A DNA stretch of 64,000 bases from Burkholderiales bacterium (GCA_020851235.1 JADZDD010000025.1:124001-188000), one strand, 5' to 3'; numbered from the stretch's first letter, positions 1-9,414 are shown. Notes: generated from the sequence alone by a model not told the origin. A program made the numbers and translations.

Positions 1-719
1 CGGCGCTCGTCGAGGCCCGGCTCGCCGCACTGCAGGCGCGCATCCGCCCGCACTTCCTGTTCAACAGCATCAACGCCGTGCTCTCGCTCGTGCGTGCCGA
101 GCCGCGGCGCGCGGAGCGCGCGCTGGAGGACATGGCCGACCTCTTCCGCGTGCTGATGCGCGACAACCGCGAGCTGACGCCGCTCGCCGACGAGCTCGAG
201 CTTTGCCGCCAGTACCTCGAGCTTGAGCAGTTGCGCCTGGGCGAGCGACTCGTCGTCGACTGGAACCTGAAGAGCATGCCGGCCGACGCGCTCGTTCCGC
301 CGCTCGTCTTGCAGCCGCTGCTCGAAAACGCCGTGTACCACGGCATCGAGCCCTCGAGCGCGCCCGGCGTGGTGTCGATCAACGTCTTTCTCACGCGTGG
401 CTACGTGCACGCCATCCTCAAGAATCCCTACCGCAGGGACGGCGGCAGGCATCACGCGGGGAACAAGATGGCGCTCGCCAACGTGCGCGAGCGCCTCGCG
501 CTGCATTTCGACGCCGAAGCGAGCCTCCGATCGCGGGTGACGCGCGACGGCTACGAGGTGCACATCCGCATGCCGTATCGCACCGCCGACACCGATGCGG
601 CACAGCGTTCATCGCGCGGCAGCGCACCGGGAGGCGGCCCACGCGGCAATGGAAGCGCGGTGAGCCGGGTGCGCGTCACGCCGTTGCCGTATTTCGATCC
701 ACGACCGACCCATGCCTGA
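1..719 (+). CDS. algZ: LytS/AlgZ-type sensor histidine kinase, 3' part (5' truncated by window edge)
   Basis: This is the C-terminal catalytic part of a LytS/YehU-type membrane histidine kinase, which phosphorylates the LytTR regulator encoded next to it. The frame is open from base 3. It carries the phosphoacceptor motif RPHFLFNSIN at about bases 45-75, an ATPase N-box LLENAVYHGIE, and a late GNKMALANVRERL segment typical of the family's nucleotide-binding fold. The membrane sensor part lies outside the window. After the kinase fold there is a Gly/Ser/Arg-rich tail of about 45 residues with no recognisable domain. The gene overlaps the regulator start by 8 bases, so the two are translationally coupled. 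AlgZ is a family-level name; the stimulus cannot be inferred. Confidence 0.9.
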   Translation, partial: ALVEARLAALQARIRPHFLFNSINAVLSLVRAEPRRAERALEDMADLFRVLMRDNRELTPLADELELCRQYLELEQLRLGERLVVDWNLKSMPADALVPPLVLQPLLENAVYHGIEPSSAPGVVSINVFLTRGYVHAILKNPYRRDGGRHHAGNKMALANVRERLALHFDAEASLRSRVTRDGYEVHIRMPYRTADTDAAQRSSRGSAPGGGPRGNGSAVSRVRVTPLPYFDPRPTHA

Positions 720-1482
720 ATCCACGCTGCGTGTTCTCATCGTCGACGACGAGGCTCCCGCCCGCCGACGTCTGCGCGATCTGCTGGACGACTGCGCCGC
801 CACGTTGCCCATCACCGTCGTCGGTGAGGCGCAGAACGGGCGCGAGGCGCTCGAGCTGTTGCACGGCGCGCCGGTCGATCTCCTGCTCACCGACATCCAC
901 ATGCCCGACATGGATGGCATCGAGCTTGCACGTCATCTCCTGAAGCTTTCCCGCCCACCCGTCGTGATCTTCACGACGGCCTATCACGAGCACGCCGTTC
1001 AGGCGTTCGAGGTCAATGCCGTGGATTACCTGATGAAGCCCGTGCGCGCGCAGCGCCTGTTGTCCGCCCTGCAGAAGGTGCCGCATCTCAAGCCGCTCGC
1101 GGCCGACAAGCTCGCCCAGCTGCCCGCGGCGGCCCGGCGTTACCTGTCGGTCACGGAGCGCTCGCGCGTGCTGCTCGTTCCGGTCGAGGACATCATCTAC
1201 CTCAAGGCCGAGCTCAAGTACATCACGATCCGCACAGCGCAACGCGAATACCTGCTCGAAGAGTCGCTCACCAAGCTCGAGAGCGAGTTCGGCAACCGTT
1301 TCGTGCGCGTGCACCGCAACTGCCTCGTCGCCCGCGATTTCATTCGCGGCTTCGAGCGCAGGGTGAACGACGACGGTGACGCGCACTGGGAGGTCGTGCT
1401 CAACGACGTTGCGGAGACCGTGCCGGTGTCGCGGCGTCAGCAGTACGTGGTGCGCGAATCGGGGCGCGTGTCGATCGACTGA
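712..1482 (+). CDS. algR: LytTR-family response regulator (AlgR-like)
   Basis: A 256-residue two-domain regulator. The receiver domain (about residues 5-120) has the acidic pocket VDDE at 11-14, phosphoacceptor Asp61 in LLLTDIHMPDMDG, Thr88/Thr89 and Lys109. The C-terminal LytTR DNA-binding domain spans about 138-250, with the typical LKAELKYITI and FVRVHRNCLVA segments. It should be phosphorylated by the kinase whose 3' end it overlaps by 8 bases, and would bind direct repeats upstream of its targets. The start is the ATG inside the end of the kinase gene; no strong ribosome binding site precedes it, which fits coupling. In pseudomonads AlgR controls alginate and type IV pili. The regulon here is unknown, though pil genes lie at the other end of the window. 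Confidence 0.93.
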   Translation: MPESTLRVLIVDDEAPARRRLRDLLDDCAATLPITVVGEAQNGREALELLHGAPVDLLLTDIHMPDMDGIELARHLLKLSRPPVVIFTTAYHEHAVQAFEVNAVDYLMKPVRAQRLLSALQKVPHLKPLAADKLAQLPAAARRYLSVTERSRVLLVPVEDIIYLKAELKYITIRTAQREYLLEESLTKLESEFGNRFVRVHRNCLVARDFIRGFERRVNDDGDAHWEVVLNDVAETVPVSRRQQYVVRESGRVSID

Positions 1483-1593
1483 CCGCCGTCCGCGCCTGCC
1501 TCGCGCCGCCCGCGGCGCGCTCGCCGTCGTCGCACGCACGGCGTCACCGCCGCGCTGTACACTCCGGCGTCAACTTTCTCGCCGAACACCTCG

Positions 1594-2529
1594 ATGCGCA
1601 CCCTCATCTGCGGCTCGCTCGCCTACGACACCATCATGGTGTTCCCGGACCGGTTCTCGCGGCACATCCTGCCCGATCAGGCGCAGGTGCTGTCGGTGTC
1701 GTTCCAGATCGGCGAGATGCGCCGTGAGTGGGGTGGCTGCGCCGGCAACATCGCCTACAACCTGGCCGGGATCGGCGGCGAGCCCGTGGTGATGGCCACC
1801 GTGGGCGACGACGGCATCGAGTATCGCGAGCGCCTTGCAGCGCTCGGCATCGGCGTCGACGGCGTGCGCCACGTCGCCGGCACGTACACCGGACAGGCGT
1901 TCATCATCACCGACCTCGACGACAACCAGATCACCGCATTCCACCCCGGCGCGATGAATTTCTCCGAGCAGAGCCGGGTCGGCGACGTCGCCGGCATCGG
2001 GCTTGGCATCATCGCACCGGATGGCAAGGAGGGGATGCTGCAGCACGCGCGGCAGTTTGCCGCCGCCGGCATTCCCTTCATCTTCGATCCCGGACAGGCG
2101 ATGACGCTCTTCGACGGCGCCGAGCTCGTCGCGCTCATCGACATGGCGCGCTTCGTCGCCGTCAACGACTACGAGGCTCGCATGCTCTGCGAGCGCACCA
2201 GGCTCCCGCTCGCGGCGATCGCCGAGCGGGTCGAGGCTCTGGTCGTCACCCGCGGCGGCGAAGGCTCGGTCATCCACGCCGGGGGTACCACGCATGCGAT
2301 CGCCGCCGCCCAAGCTGCGGCCGTGCTCGATCCGACCGGCTGCGGCGACGCGTATCGCGCAGGACTCCTCTACGGCATCGCGCAGCGCTGGGACTGGGAG
2401 CGCACGGGCGGTCTCGCGTCGATCCTGGGTGCGCTCAAGATCGCGGCCCGCGGCGCGCAGAAGCACGTCGTGACGCGCGAACGCGTCGCCGAACTCTATC
2501 GCGAGACCTTCGGCGCCGATCTGTGGTGA
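1594..2529 (+). CDS. PfkB-family carbohydrate (ribokinase/adenosine kinase-like) kinase
   Basis: A 311-residue cytosolic kinase of the PfkB/ribokinase superfamily, transferring the ATP gamma-phosphate to a sugar or nucleoside. Visible signatures are the N-terminal GSLAYDTI strand, the glycine-rich substrate segment WGGCAGNIAYNLAGIGG at about residues 47-63, and the C-terminal anion-hole and catalytic motif DPTGCGDAYRAG at about 246-257, where the Asp of GCGD is the expected catalytic base. The length fits the family. It is transcribed alone, 111 bases after the regulator gene and convergent with apaH. The substrate cannot be read from sequence; adenosine-kinase-like PfkB proteins share this architecture, but ribose, fructose or another sugar is possible. 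Confidence 0.88.
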   Translation: MRTLICGSLAYDTIMVFPDRFSRHILPDQAQVLSVSFQIGEMRREWGGCAGNIAYNLAGIGGEPVVMATVGDDGIEYRERLAALGIGVDGVRHVAGTYTGQAFIITDLDDNQITAFHPGAMNFSEQSRVGDVAGIGLGIIAPDGKEGMLQHARQFAAAGIPFIFDPGQAMTLFDGAELVALIDMARFVAVNDYEARMLCERTRLPLAAIAERVEALVVTRGGEGSVIHAGGTTHAIAAAQAAAVLDPTGCGDAYRAGLLYGIAQRWDWERTGGLASILGALKIAARGAQKHVVTRERVAELYRETFGADLW

Positions 2530-2551
2530 CGCGGCGCCCGCCGCGGATGAG

Positions 2552-3379
2552 TCAGCCGAACGGCTTCGCCACGCGCGGGGCGCGCGAGGGCACCTGCACG
2601 ATGTGCCGGTCCGCGAGGCGGATCGCGGTGAGCGCGCCACCCCACACGCAGCCCGAGTCGAGCATCACCACGTCGTCGGTCAGCATGAGCCCGAGCGTGG
2701 ACCAGTGCCCGCACACGATCGTCGTGTCCTTCGAGCGGCGCGCGGGCTGTTCGTACCAGGGGATGAATCCGGGCGGGGTGTGCGCAGGGCCTCGCTTTTC
2801 CGTGAGCTCGAGCGTGTCGTCCGCGCGACAGAAGCGCAGGCGCGTGCAGGCATTGACGATCACGCGCAGCCGGTCGAATCCCGTGAGCGAATCGTCCCAG
2901 CGCGTCGGCGTGTCGCCGTAGAGTGCTTCGAGAAAGGCCTGCGCCTGCGCCCCGGCGAGCGCGGCCTCGACTTCGCCGGATCGCGCCAGCGCCTGGGGTA
3001 CGGTCCACGACGGGAGGAAGCCGGCGTGCACCAGCGTGAAGGGGCCGTTGCTTGCGACCAGCGGACGGGCGGTGAGCCAGGCGACGAGTTCGTCCCGATC
3101 GGGTGCGGCGAGGATCGCATCGAGCGTGTCGCCCTTGTGCTGCCGGCGGATGCCGGCGGCGACCGTGATGAGGTGGAAATCGTGATTGCCGAGGACGGCC
3201 GTGCACGCCGCGCCGAGCGCCATCACCTCGCGCAGCACCGCGAGCGACCCCGGCCCGCGATTGACGAGATCGCCGACGAGCCACAGCGTGTCGGTGCGCG
3301 GCGAGAATGCGATGCGCTCGAGGAGCTCGCAGAACTCGGTGTGGCAGCCTTGGATGTCGCCGATCGCGTAGTGCGCCAT
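2552..3379 (-). CDS. apaH: Symmetrical diadenosine tetraphosphatase (ApaH)
   Basis: A 275-residue metallophosphatase that hydrolyses Ap4A symmetrically to two ADP. The calcineurin-like metal-binding motifs are clear: GDIQGCH at residues 7-13, GDLVNRG at about 36-42 and GNHDFH at about 64-69. The reading frame continues upstream of the chosen ATG, but the conserved protein begins [11 protein letters not shown], and the expected promoter lies just upstream at 3419-3443, so the ATG at 3379 is preferred. The gene is divergent from the Rep-type helicase and apparently shares a symmetric promoter with it. ApaH limits Ap4A, which in turn affects NpnN-capped RNA and stress responses. Confidence 0.95.
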   Translation of the reverse strand: MAHYAIGDIQGCHTEFCELLERIAFSPRTDTLWLVGDLVNRGPGSLAVLREVMALGAACTAVLGNHDFHLITVAAGIRRQHKGDTLDAILAAPDRDELVAWLTARPLVASNGPFTLVHAGFLPSWTVPQALARSGEVEAALAGAQAQAFLEALYGDTPTRWDDSLTGFDRLRVIVNACTRLRFCRADDTLELTEKRGPAHTPPGFIPWYEQPARRSKDTTIVCGHWSTLGLMLTDDVVMLDSGCVWGGALTAIRLADRHIVQVPSRAPRVAKPFG

Positions 3380-5483
3380 GCGCGGTCCAACGCGGTCGTG
3401 GTGTGGCCACGGCACCGCTGCTAGAATCAGGTCGATTCTAGCAAGCCGTTGCCGGTGCTCCCGGCGCCGATTCCTCCTGTCTTCCTTTCCGCTCAATCCG
3501 CAGCAACGCGATGCGGTGCGCTACTGCGACGGGCCACTGCTCGTTCTCGCGGGCGCAGGCAGCGGCAAGACGCGAGTGATCGCCGCCAAGATCGCGCACC
3601 TCGTCGATCGCGGCGTCGATCCCGCGCAGATCATCGCGATCACGTTCACCAACAAGGCCGCGCGCGAGATGCGCGAGCGTGCGCAGACGCTCCTCGCGCG
3701 CCAGGACCGCGCCGACGCGGTGAGCAAGCTCGTCATCTGCACGTTCCACGCGTTCGGCCTCATGCTCTTGCGCCGCGAGGCGAAGGCGGCGGGGTTGCAC
3801 CCGGGATTCTCGATACTCGACCCCGGCGATCTCGAGGGCATCGTGGCCGAGCTCGTCGCGACCGCCGACCGTGCGCGCGCCCGAGCCGCGCAGTGGCGCA
3901 TCAGCGCGTGGAAGAACGCACTGGTGTCGCCGGCGGCCGCGCTCGCCCAGGCGGCCAGCGACGACGAACAGGTGGCCGCGCGCGCATACGCCCACTACGA
4001 CGACACGCTCGCGGCGTATCGTGCCGTCGACTTCGACGATCTCATCGTGCGCCCGCTCGCACTGCTCGATGCCGACGCCGAGGTCGCCGGGCGCTGGCAG
4101 GATCGCTGCGCGCACGTTCTCGTCGACGAATACCAGGACACCAATCCGGCGCAGTATCGATTGCTGCGCGCCCTGGTCGGCGCGCGCACGCCGTTCACCG
4201 CGGTGGGCGACGACGACCAGGCGATCTACGGCTGGCGCGGAGCCACGCTCGACAACCTCGCGCAGCTGCCGCGCGACTATCCGCAACTCAAGGTGGTCAA
4301 GCTCGAGCAGAACTACCGCTCGACGGTGCGCATCCTGCGCAGCGCCAACGCGCTCATCGGCAACAATCGCAAGCTCTACGCCAAGAAGCTTTGGAGCGAT
4401 CTCGGTCACGGCGAGCCGATCCGTGTTGCGCCGATGGGTGACGACGAGACCGAGGCGCAACGGGTCGTCGATCGCATCGCCGGGATGAAATTCGAGCGAC
4501 GGGCGGCGTACGGCGACTTTGCGATCCTCTATCGCGGCAATCACCAGGCGCAGGCGTTCGAGACGGCACTGCGCGCGCGCGGCATCGCCTACGAGATTTC
4601 CGGCGGGCAGTCGATCTTCGAGCGCAGCGAGATCAAGGACATCGTCGCCTACCTGCGGCTCATCGCCAACGACGACGACGACCCGGCATTCCTGCGGGCC
4701 GTGGCGGCGCCGCGGCGCGGGGTGGGCCGCACGACGCTGGCGCGACTGGCCGACGTCGCCGCGCAACGCCACGAGAGCCTGTTTGCCGCGACCTTTTCAC
4801 CCGAGGTGGCGCAGGCCGTGCCGGCACGGCAGCGCGACAGTCTCGTCGAGTTCTGCGGACTCGTGAACGACCTGCGGTACCGGGCGGAGCGCGAGCCCGC
4901 CGGGCGCCTCCTGGACGAACTCCTCGCGCGCAGCGGCTACGAGGCCTGGCTCGTCGACACGCTCGACAAGCGCGACGCGCAGGCGCGCACGAAGAGCGTG
5001 CGCGAGTTCACCGACTGGCTCGCGCGCAAGGGCGAGGCCGACGCGCGCAACCTCGTCGAGCTCACGCAGATGGTCGCGCTCGTCACCATGCTCGACGGCC
5101 GCGACAGCGATCGCGTCGACGCCGTGCGGCTTTCGACGATCCACGCGGCCAAGGGCCTCGAGTTCCCGCACGTCTTCGTCGTCGGCCTGGAGGAGGGGAT
5201 CCTGCCGCATCGCGAGGCGGTCGCGGCGGACGACGTGGAGGAGGAGCGGCGGCTCATGTACGTGGCACTCACCCGCGCCCGGCAGTCGCTGCACCTGTCG
5301 TGGTGCCGCACGCGCAGGCGTGCGGGCGAGCGCGTGGCCGGCCAGCCGTCGCGCTTCATCGGTGAGCTCGCGCAGGAAGACCTGCGCTACGCCGATGCGC
5401 CGCGCACCGCCGAGGAGGCGACGGCGGAGAAGGCGGCAGGCGCCGCGCGACTCGCATCGCTGCGCGCGATGCTGTCGCAATGA
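3378..5483 (+). CDS. rep: Rep/UvrD-like ATP-dependent 3'-5' DNA helicase
   Basis: A superfamily 1A helicase with all motifs in order: PQQRDAV Q-motif, Walker [19 protein letters not shown], Walker [36 protein letters not shown] and [10 protein letters not shown] near the C-terminus. The length of roughly 665 residues from the Q-motif fits Rep, which moves on single strands, clears proteins from DNA and helps restart forks. The 5' end given is the first ATG in frame, but the first 36 or so residues (Arg/Cys-rich) look non-native. That ATG also lies upstream of the likely promoter at 3419-3443. Homology starts at about base 3486, so a CTG at 3477 or another weak start may be the true one. The gdx gene follows after 46 bases. 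Confidence 0.93.
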   Translation: MRGPTRSWCGHGTAARIRSILASRCRCSRRRFLLSSFPLNPQQRDAVRYCDGPLLVLAGAGSGKTRVIAAKIAHLVDRGVDPAQIIAITFTNKAAREMRERAQTLLARQDRADAVSKLVICTFHAFGLMLLRREAKAAGLHPGFSILDPGDLEGIVAELVATADRARARAAQWRISAWKNALVSPAAALAQAASDDEQVAARAYAHYDDTLAAYRAVDFDDLIVRPLALLDADAEVAGRWQDRCAHVLVDEYQDTNPAQYRLLRALVGARTPFTAVGDDDQAIYGWRGATLDNLAQLPRDYPQLKVVKLEQNYRSTVRILRSANALIGNNRKLYAKKLWSDLGHGEPIRVAPMGDDETEAQRVVDRIAGMKFERRAAYGDFAILYRGNHQAQAFETALRARGIAYEISGGQSIFERSEIKDIVAYLRLIANDDDDPAFLRAVAAPRRGVGRTTLARLADVAAQRHESLFAATFSPEVAQAVPARQRDSLVEFCGLVNDLRYRAEREPAGRLLDELLARSGYEAWLVDTLDKRDAQARTKSVREFTDWLARKGEADARNLVELTQMVALVTMLDGRDSDRVDAVRLSTIHAAKGLEFPHVFVVGLEEGILPHREAVAADDVEEERRLMYVALTRARQSLHLSWCRTRRRAGERVAGQPSRFIGELAQEDLRYADAPRTAEEATAEKAAGAARLASLRAMLSQ
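3419..3443. promoter_or_regulatory. Symmetric bidirectional extended -10 promoter between apaH and rep
   Basis: A perfect 10-base inverted repeat (TGCTAGAATC, 5-base spacer, GATTCTAGCA) places an extended -10 element TGC-TAGAAT on each strand. The plus-strand -10 hexamer is 3422-3427 and the minus-strand hexamer is 3440-3435. Each points toward its gene: plus to the helicase, minus to apaH. No convincing -35 hexamer is seen on either side, as is common when the -10 is extended. The same TGCTAGAAT word precedes lpxC. A transcription factor operator is an alternative reading of the palindrome. Confidence 0.6.
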
Positions 5484-5529
5484 GCGCGACGGCGCACGGC
5501 GCCGCGGCGGGCCGACGGCGAGCTTCGTC

Positions 5530-5856
5530 GTGACGCCCGCCGCCGCGTGGATCCTTCTCGTGCTCGCGGGCATCCTCGAGGTCGTGTGGTCGGTGGGCCT
5601 CAAGTACTCCGAAGGCTTCACCCGCCTCGTGCCGTCGGTGGTGACGATCGTTGCGGCAGCCGCGAGCTTCTGGTTGCTCGCGATCGCGATGCGCGTGCTG
5701 CCGCTGGGGACTGCCTACGTGGTGTGGACCGGCATCGGCGCGGTCGGCGCCGCCCTGCTCGGGATCTGGCTCTTCGCCGAGCCGGCGACCGCGGCGCGCC
5801 TCGCGTGCATCGTCCTCATCGTCGCGGGCATCGTCGGCCTGAAGCTTCTTGCCTGA
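5530..5856 (+). CDS. gdx: SMR-family guanidinium exporter (Gdx/SugE)
   Basis: A 108-residue four-helix inner-membrane transporter of the small multidrug resistance family. It shows the Gdx-type features [12 protein letters not shown] in helix 1, with the essential Glu of the family, and [19 protein letters not shown] in helix 3, rather than the EmrE pattern. The family exchanges guanidinium for protons. The start is the GTG at 5530, which gives the usual length of about 105 residues; the upstream in-frame sequence overlaps the helicase gene. It sits 46 bases downstream of rep and could be co-transcribed. The gap is too short for a guanidine riboswitch, so no ligand control is visible. Confidence 0.9.
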   Translation: MTPAAAWILLVLAGILEVVWSVGLKYSEGFTRLVPSVVTIVAAAASFWLLAIAMRVLPLGTAYVVWTGIGAVGAALLGIWLFAEPATAARLACIVLIVAGIVGLKLLA

Positions 5857-5882
5857 CGTGCGCGGCGACGCTGCCGCGGGGG

Positions 5883-6728
5883 TTACTTCGCGGCCGCCAC
5901 CATGTAGTCGACCGCCGCCATCACGTCGGCGTCGGACAGCGACATGTTGCCGCCCTTGGGCGGCATCGCCCCCTTGCCCTTGATCGCCGCGGTGTGGAGC
6001 GTGTCCATCCCGAGCTGGATGCGCGGGGCCCATTGCGCCTTGTCGCCGAACTTCGGTGCGCCTGCCACACCGGTGGCGTGACACGCCATGCACGTCGTGT
6101 CGTAGATCTTCTTTCCGTCGCCCGCCGGTGCTGCCGCGGCCGGCGCGGCGCTCGCCACGGCAGTGGCCGCCGGGGCTGCTGCCGGTGCGGCGGGTGCGGG
6201 CGCGGCCGCCGATGCAGCGGCAGGCGCCGCCGCGGCGCTTGCCGTCGCGGTCACGGGCGGTGCGGTCCACGTCGCTCCCGCCTTGCTCGCCATGAACACC
6301 ACGGCGCGCTTCACTTCGTCGTCGGTCAGGTCGCTGTTGCCGCCGCGCGCAGGCATCCCGCGCAAACCGTCGATCGCGTGTCCGAACGTCGTGTTCGCAC
6401 CCTGCGCGATGATCTTGCCCCACGCCGCCTTGTCACCGATCTTGGGCGCGCCCGCGAGGCCGGTCTCGTGGCAGGTCTTGCAGGTGGCGTCGAAGACCTG
6501 CTCGCCGGTCATCACGCCCTTGGGGCCGCTCGCTTCGGCCAGGACCACGGTGCCGACGGGCTGGATGCGCGCGAGGACCGCGTCGGCGTTCTCGTGCGTT
6601 CCGTATTCGCCGCTCGTCACGAGCTGCGACACGAACACGGCCAACGCGATGGGTAGCAGGAACGCCAGCGCGATGACGACGGCGAGTTGCTTGGGCGTCT
6701 TGATGAAGGAGGAATGCTCTTCGGTCAT
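5883..6728 (-). CDS. Membrane-anchored dihaem cytochrome c (two c5-type domains)
   Basis: A 281-residue protein with an uncleaved N-terminal membrane anchor (about residues 16-38, Ala/Val/Leu-rich) and two periplasmic class I cytochrome c domains. Haem motifs are CKTCH near residue 82 and CMACH near residue 209, each followed by the Gly-Met axial-ligand region (GMPARGG and AMPPKGG). The domains are joined by an Ala/Pro linker of about 50 residues with low complexity. Homologues in betaproteobacteria pass electrons in respiratory chains. The ATG at 6728 (MTEEHSS) is preferred to a GTG three codons upstream because family members start this way. A TATAAT sequence on the minus strand at 6765-6770 is the likely promoter. 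Confidence 0.92.
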   Translation of the reverse strand: MTEEHSSFIKTPKQLAVVIALAFLLPIALAVFVSQLVTSGEYGTHENADAVLARIQPVGTVVLAEASGPKGVMTGEQVFDATCKTCHETGLAGAPKIGDKAAWGKIIAQGANTTFGHAIDGLRGMPARGGNSDLTDDEVKRAVVFMASKAGATWTAPPVTATASAAAAPAAASAAAPAPAAPAAAPAATAVASAAPAAAAPAGDGKKIYDTTCMACHATGVAGAPKFGDKAQWAPRIQLGMDTLHTAAIKGKGAMPPKGGNMSLSDADVMAAVDYMVAAAK

Positions 6729-6764
6729 GTTCGGCACGGGGCGGGGTCGGCGGGGCAGCGGGCG

Positions 6765-6770
6765 ATTATA
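6765..6770 (-). promoter_or_regulatory. -10 element (TATAAT) for the dihaem cytochrome c gene
   Basis: The minus strand reads a perfect TATAAT here, 37 bases upstream of the cytochrome ATG. No good -35 hexamer at 16-18 bases spacing is visible. It is back-to-back with the tRNA promoter on the plus strand. Confidence 0.5.
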
Positions 6771-6800
6771 CCGGGCGCGTGCAGCGGCAAGGAACGGGCG

Positions 6801-6830
6801 TGGACGCGCTTCGGATGCGATCGCTATAAT
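6801..6830 (+). promoter_or_regulatory. Sigma-70 promoter of tRNA-Arg
   Basis: A consensus -10 TATAAT at 6825-6830 is preceded by TGGACG at 6801-6806 (4 of 6 matches to TTGACA) with an 18-base spacer. Transcription would begin near 6837, just before the mature tRNA 5' end at 6841. Confidence 0.7.
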
Positions 6831-6840
6831 AAGCGGTTAT

Positions 6841-6917
6841 GCGCCCGTAGCTCAGTTGGATAGAGTATTGGTTTCCGAAGCCAAGGGTCACAGGTTCGAA
6901 TCCTGTCGGGCGCGCCA
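6841..6917 (+). tRNA. tRNA-Arg (anticodon CCG)
   Basis: The 77-base sequence folds as a full cloverleaf. The 7-bp acceptor stem is GCGCCCG with CGGGCGC, the D-arm contains AGTTGGATA, the anticodon stem is TTGGT/GCCAA with loop TTCCGAA giving anticodon CCG, and the T-arm is ACAGG-TTCGAAT-CCTGT. The discriminator is G and the 3' CCA is encoded. It reads CGG, a codon expected to be used at this GC content. glgP begins 6 bases after the CCA, so the tRNA must be cut out of a transcript that may also be the glgP mRNA. Confidence 0.97.
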
Positions 6918-6923
6918 GCCCTC

Positions 6924-9395
6924 TTGCCCATTCCCGTGTTCGCCTTCGATCCGGTCGCGACTCCTCCGGAACCCCACGACGTAGCCACCTTTCGCGCGGC
7001 GATCCTGTCGAAGCTGCGCTACATGGCAGCCAAGGATCCCGCGCTCGCGCGCGATCGCGACTGGCTGGTCGCCGTGTCGCTCGCGGCGCGTGATCGCGTC
7101 GTCAACCGCTGGAACGAGACGACGCGGCGCACGTTGCGCCAGGGGCGCAAGCACGTCTACTACTTCTCGCTCGAATTCCTCGTCGGGCGCATGCTGCTCG
7201 ACGCGCTGTCGAATCTGGGACTGGTCGCGACGGCCCGCGCCGCGCTCGAGGACCTCGGCGTGGATTTCGAACGCATTCGCCGCATCGAGGCCGACCCGGC
7301 ACTCGGCAACGGCGGCCTCGGGCGTCTCGCCGCATGCTTCATGGAAAGCATGGCGACGCTCGGCATCCCGGCGCATGGCTACGGCATTCGCTACGACCAC
7401 GGCATCTTCCGCCAGGTCCTGCGCGACGGCTGGCAGCACGAGCTGCCGGAGGACTGGCTGCGCTTCGGCAACGCCTGGGAGTTCGAGCGTCCGGAGGCGA
7501 CGGCGAGCGTCGGGTTCGGCGGGCGCGTCGAGGAGGTCGTCGCGAGCGACGGGACGAGACGGGCCGTCTGGCACCCCGCGGAGACGGTACTGGCCGTCGC
7601 GCACGACATGCCGATCCCGGGTTGGCGTGGGCGTCACGTCAACACGCTGCGGCTTTGGTCGGCGCGTGCCGCCGATCCGCTGTCGCTGTCCGACTTCAAT
7701 CGCGGCGACCACGTGGGCGCGCTGGCCGAGCGCGTGCGCCTCGAGGCGATCTCGCGGGTGCTCTATCCGTCCGACGAGACCGCGGCGGGGCAGGACTTGC
7801 GGCTGCGGCAGGAGTTCTTCTTCGCCTCGGCGTCGCTGCAGGACCTCTTGCGCCGCCATTGCGCGCAACACGGCGAGCTCGCGTCGCTGCCCGATCACGC
7901 GGCGATCCAGCTCAACGACACGCACCCGGCCATCGCGGTGCCCGAGCTCATGCGGCTCCTCGTCGATGTGCACCGGATGTCGTGGGACGCGGCGTGGCAT
8001 ATCGTCACGCAGGTCTTCAATTACACCAACCACACGCTGCTGCCCGAAGCGCTCGAAACCTGGCCGGTCGACCAGCTCGCGGCGCTGCTGCCGCGGCATC
8101 TGGAGATCATCGTCCGCCTCAACGCCGCGCACCTCGATGCGCGACGCGCCGAGGGCCGCGACGGCAATTTCATCGCGGCGGTCTCGCTCATCGACGAGAC
8201 GAACGGTCGGCGCGTGCGCATGGGACACCTCGCCTTCCTGGGCGCGCATCGCGTCAACGGCGTCTCCGCGCTGCACACCGACCTCATGCGCCAGACGGTC
8301 TTTCGCGACCTGCATGCGGCGTATCCCGCGAAGATCGTCAACAAGACGAACGGCATCACGATGCGGCGCTGGTTGTTCCAGGCCAATCCCGGGCTCACGG
8401 CTCTCCTGGTCGATGCGGTGGGCCCCGCGATCGGCGACGACCCCGACGCGCTCGCCGGTCTGGCGCAGCTTGCCGACGACGCGTCGCTCCACGAGCGCTT
8501 CGGCAAGCAACGGCGCGAGCGCAAGATCGCACTGGCGCGGCTCGTGACCGAACTCACCGGGACGAGCGTCGATCCCACCGCGCTCTTCGACGTGCAGATC
8601 AAGCGCGTCCACGAGTACAAGCGCCAGCTCCTCAACCTCCTGCAGACCATCGCGCTGTATCAGGCGATGCGGGCCGAGCCGGGGCGCGACTGGGTGCCGC
8701 GGGTGAAGATCTTCGCCGGCAAGGCCGCCGCGGGCTACCGCGCGGCAAAGCTCGTCATCAAGCTCATCCACGACGTCGGCCGCGTCATCAACACCGATCC
8801 GGCCGTGCGGGGACTCCTCTCCGTCGTCTTCCTGCCCAACTACAACGTGAGCCTCGCCGAGGCGATCATTCCCGCGGCGGACCTGTCCGAGCAGATCAGC
8901 ACCGCCGGCATGGAGGCATCCGGCACGGGAAACATGAAGCTCGCGCTCAATGGCGCACTCACGATCGGCACGCTCGACGGTGCGAACATCGAGATTCGCG
9001 AGCGCGTCGGCGCCGACCATTTCTTCTGCTTCGGCCTGACCGCGGACGAGGTGATGGCGCGGCGGGCCCAGGGGCTCGACATGAGCCGCGAGATCGCCGC
9101 GTCGCCGGCGCTCGGGGCCGCGATCGCCGCACTTGGCAACGGCGTGTTCGCCCTGGACGACCCGGGTCGCTTCCACGACCTCGCCGCCGGACTGCGCGAG
9201 CGCGACTACTTCATGGTGTGCGCCGACTTCGAGCGCTATGTCGCCGCGCAGCGCGAGGTCGAGGCGCGGTGGCGCGATCCGGCGGCGTGGTGGCGCTCGG
9301 CGATCCTCAATACGGCCAACGTGGGCTTCTTCTCGGCGGACCGCGCGATCCGCGAGTACGCGACCGAGGTCTGGAAGCTGCCGGAGTTTCCGTAG
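6924..9395 (+). CDS. glgP: Glycogen/alpha-glucan phosphorylase
   Basis: An 823-residue GT35 enzyme releasing glucose-1-phosphate from the non-reducing ends of glycogen. The pyridoxal-phosphate site EASGTGNMK is present near residue 672, followed by [15 protein letters not shown]. The substrate and nucleotide regions ([46 protein letters not shown]) are intact. The 5' end is unusual: the first possible start is TTG 6924, 6 bases after the tRNA CCA end, with GTG 6936 as alternative. Neither has a Shine-Dalgarno sequence. The next ATG (7023) would cut into the conserved N-terminal helix [11 protein letters not shown]. glgC follows 19 bases downstream. Confidence 0.96.
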   Translation: MPIPVFAFDPVATPPEPHDVATFRAAILSKLRYMAAKDPALARDRDWLVAVSLAARDRVVNRWNETTRRTLRQGRKHVYYFSLEFLVGRMLLDALSNLGLVATARAALEDLGVDFERIRRIEADPALGNGGLGRLAACFMESMATLGIPAHGYGIRYDHGIFRQVLRDGWQHELPEDWLRFGNAWEFERPEATASVGFGGRVEEVVASDGTRRAVWHPAETVLAVAHDMPIPGWRGRHVNTLRLWSARAADPLSLSDFNRGDHVGALAERVRLEAISRVLYPSDETAAGQDLRLRQEFFFASASLQDLLRRHCAQHGELASLPDHAAIQLNDTHPAIAVPELMRLLVDVHRMSWDAAWHIVTQVFNYTNHTLLPEALETWPVDQLAALLPRHLEIIVRLNAAHLDARRAEGRDGNFIAAVSLIDETNGRRVRMGHLAFLGAHRVNGVSALHTDLMRQTVFRDLHAAYPAKIVNKTNGITMRRWLFQANPGLTALLVDAVGPAIGDDPDALAGLAQLADDASLHERFGKQRRERKIALARLVTELTGTSVDPTALFDVQIKRVHEYKRQLLNLLQTIALYQAMRAEPGRDWVPRVKIFAGKAAAGYRAAKLVIKLIHDVGRVINTDPAVRGLLSVVFLPNYNVSLAEAIIPAADLSEQISTAGMEASGTGNMKLALNGALTIGTLDGANIEIRERVGADHFFCFGLTADEVMARRAQGLDMSREIAASPALGAAIAALGNGVFALDDPGRFHDLAAGLRERDYFMVCADFERYVAAQREVEARWRDPAAWWRSAILNTANVGFFSADRAIREYATEVWKLPEFP

Positions 9396-9414
9396 ACGCG
9401 GCGGCGGAGGTACC

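Noticed and set aside
5484..5529. Guanidine riboswitch before gdx
   Set aside because: Only 46 bases lie between rep and gdx, with no matching conserved loops.
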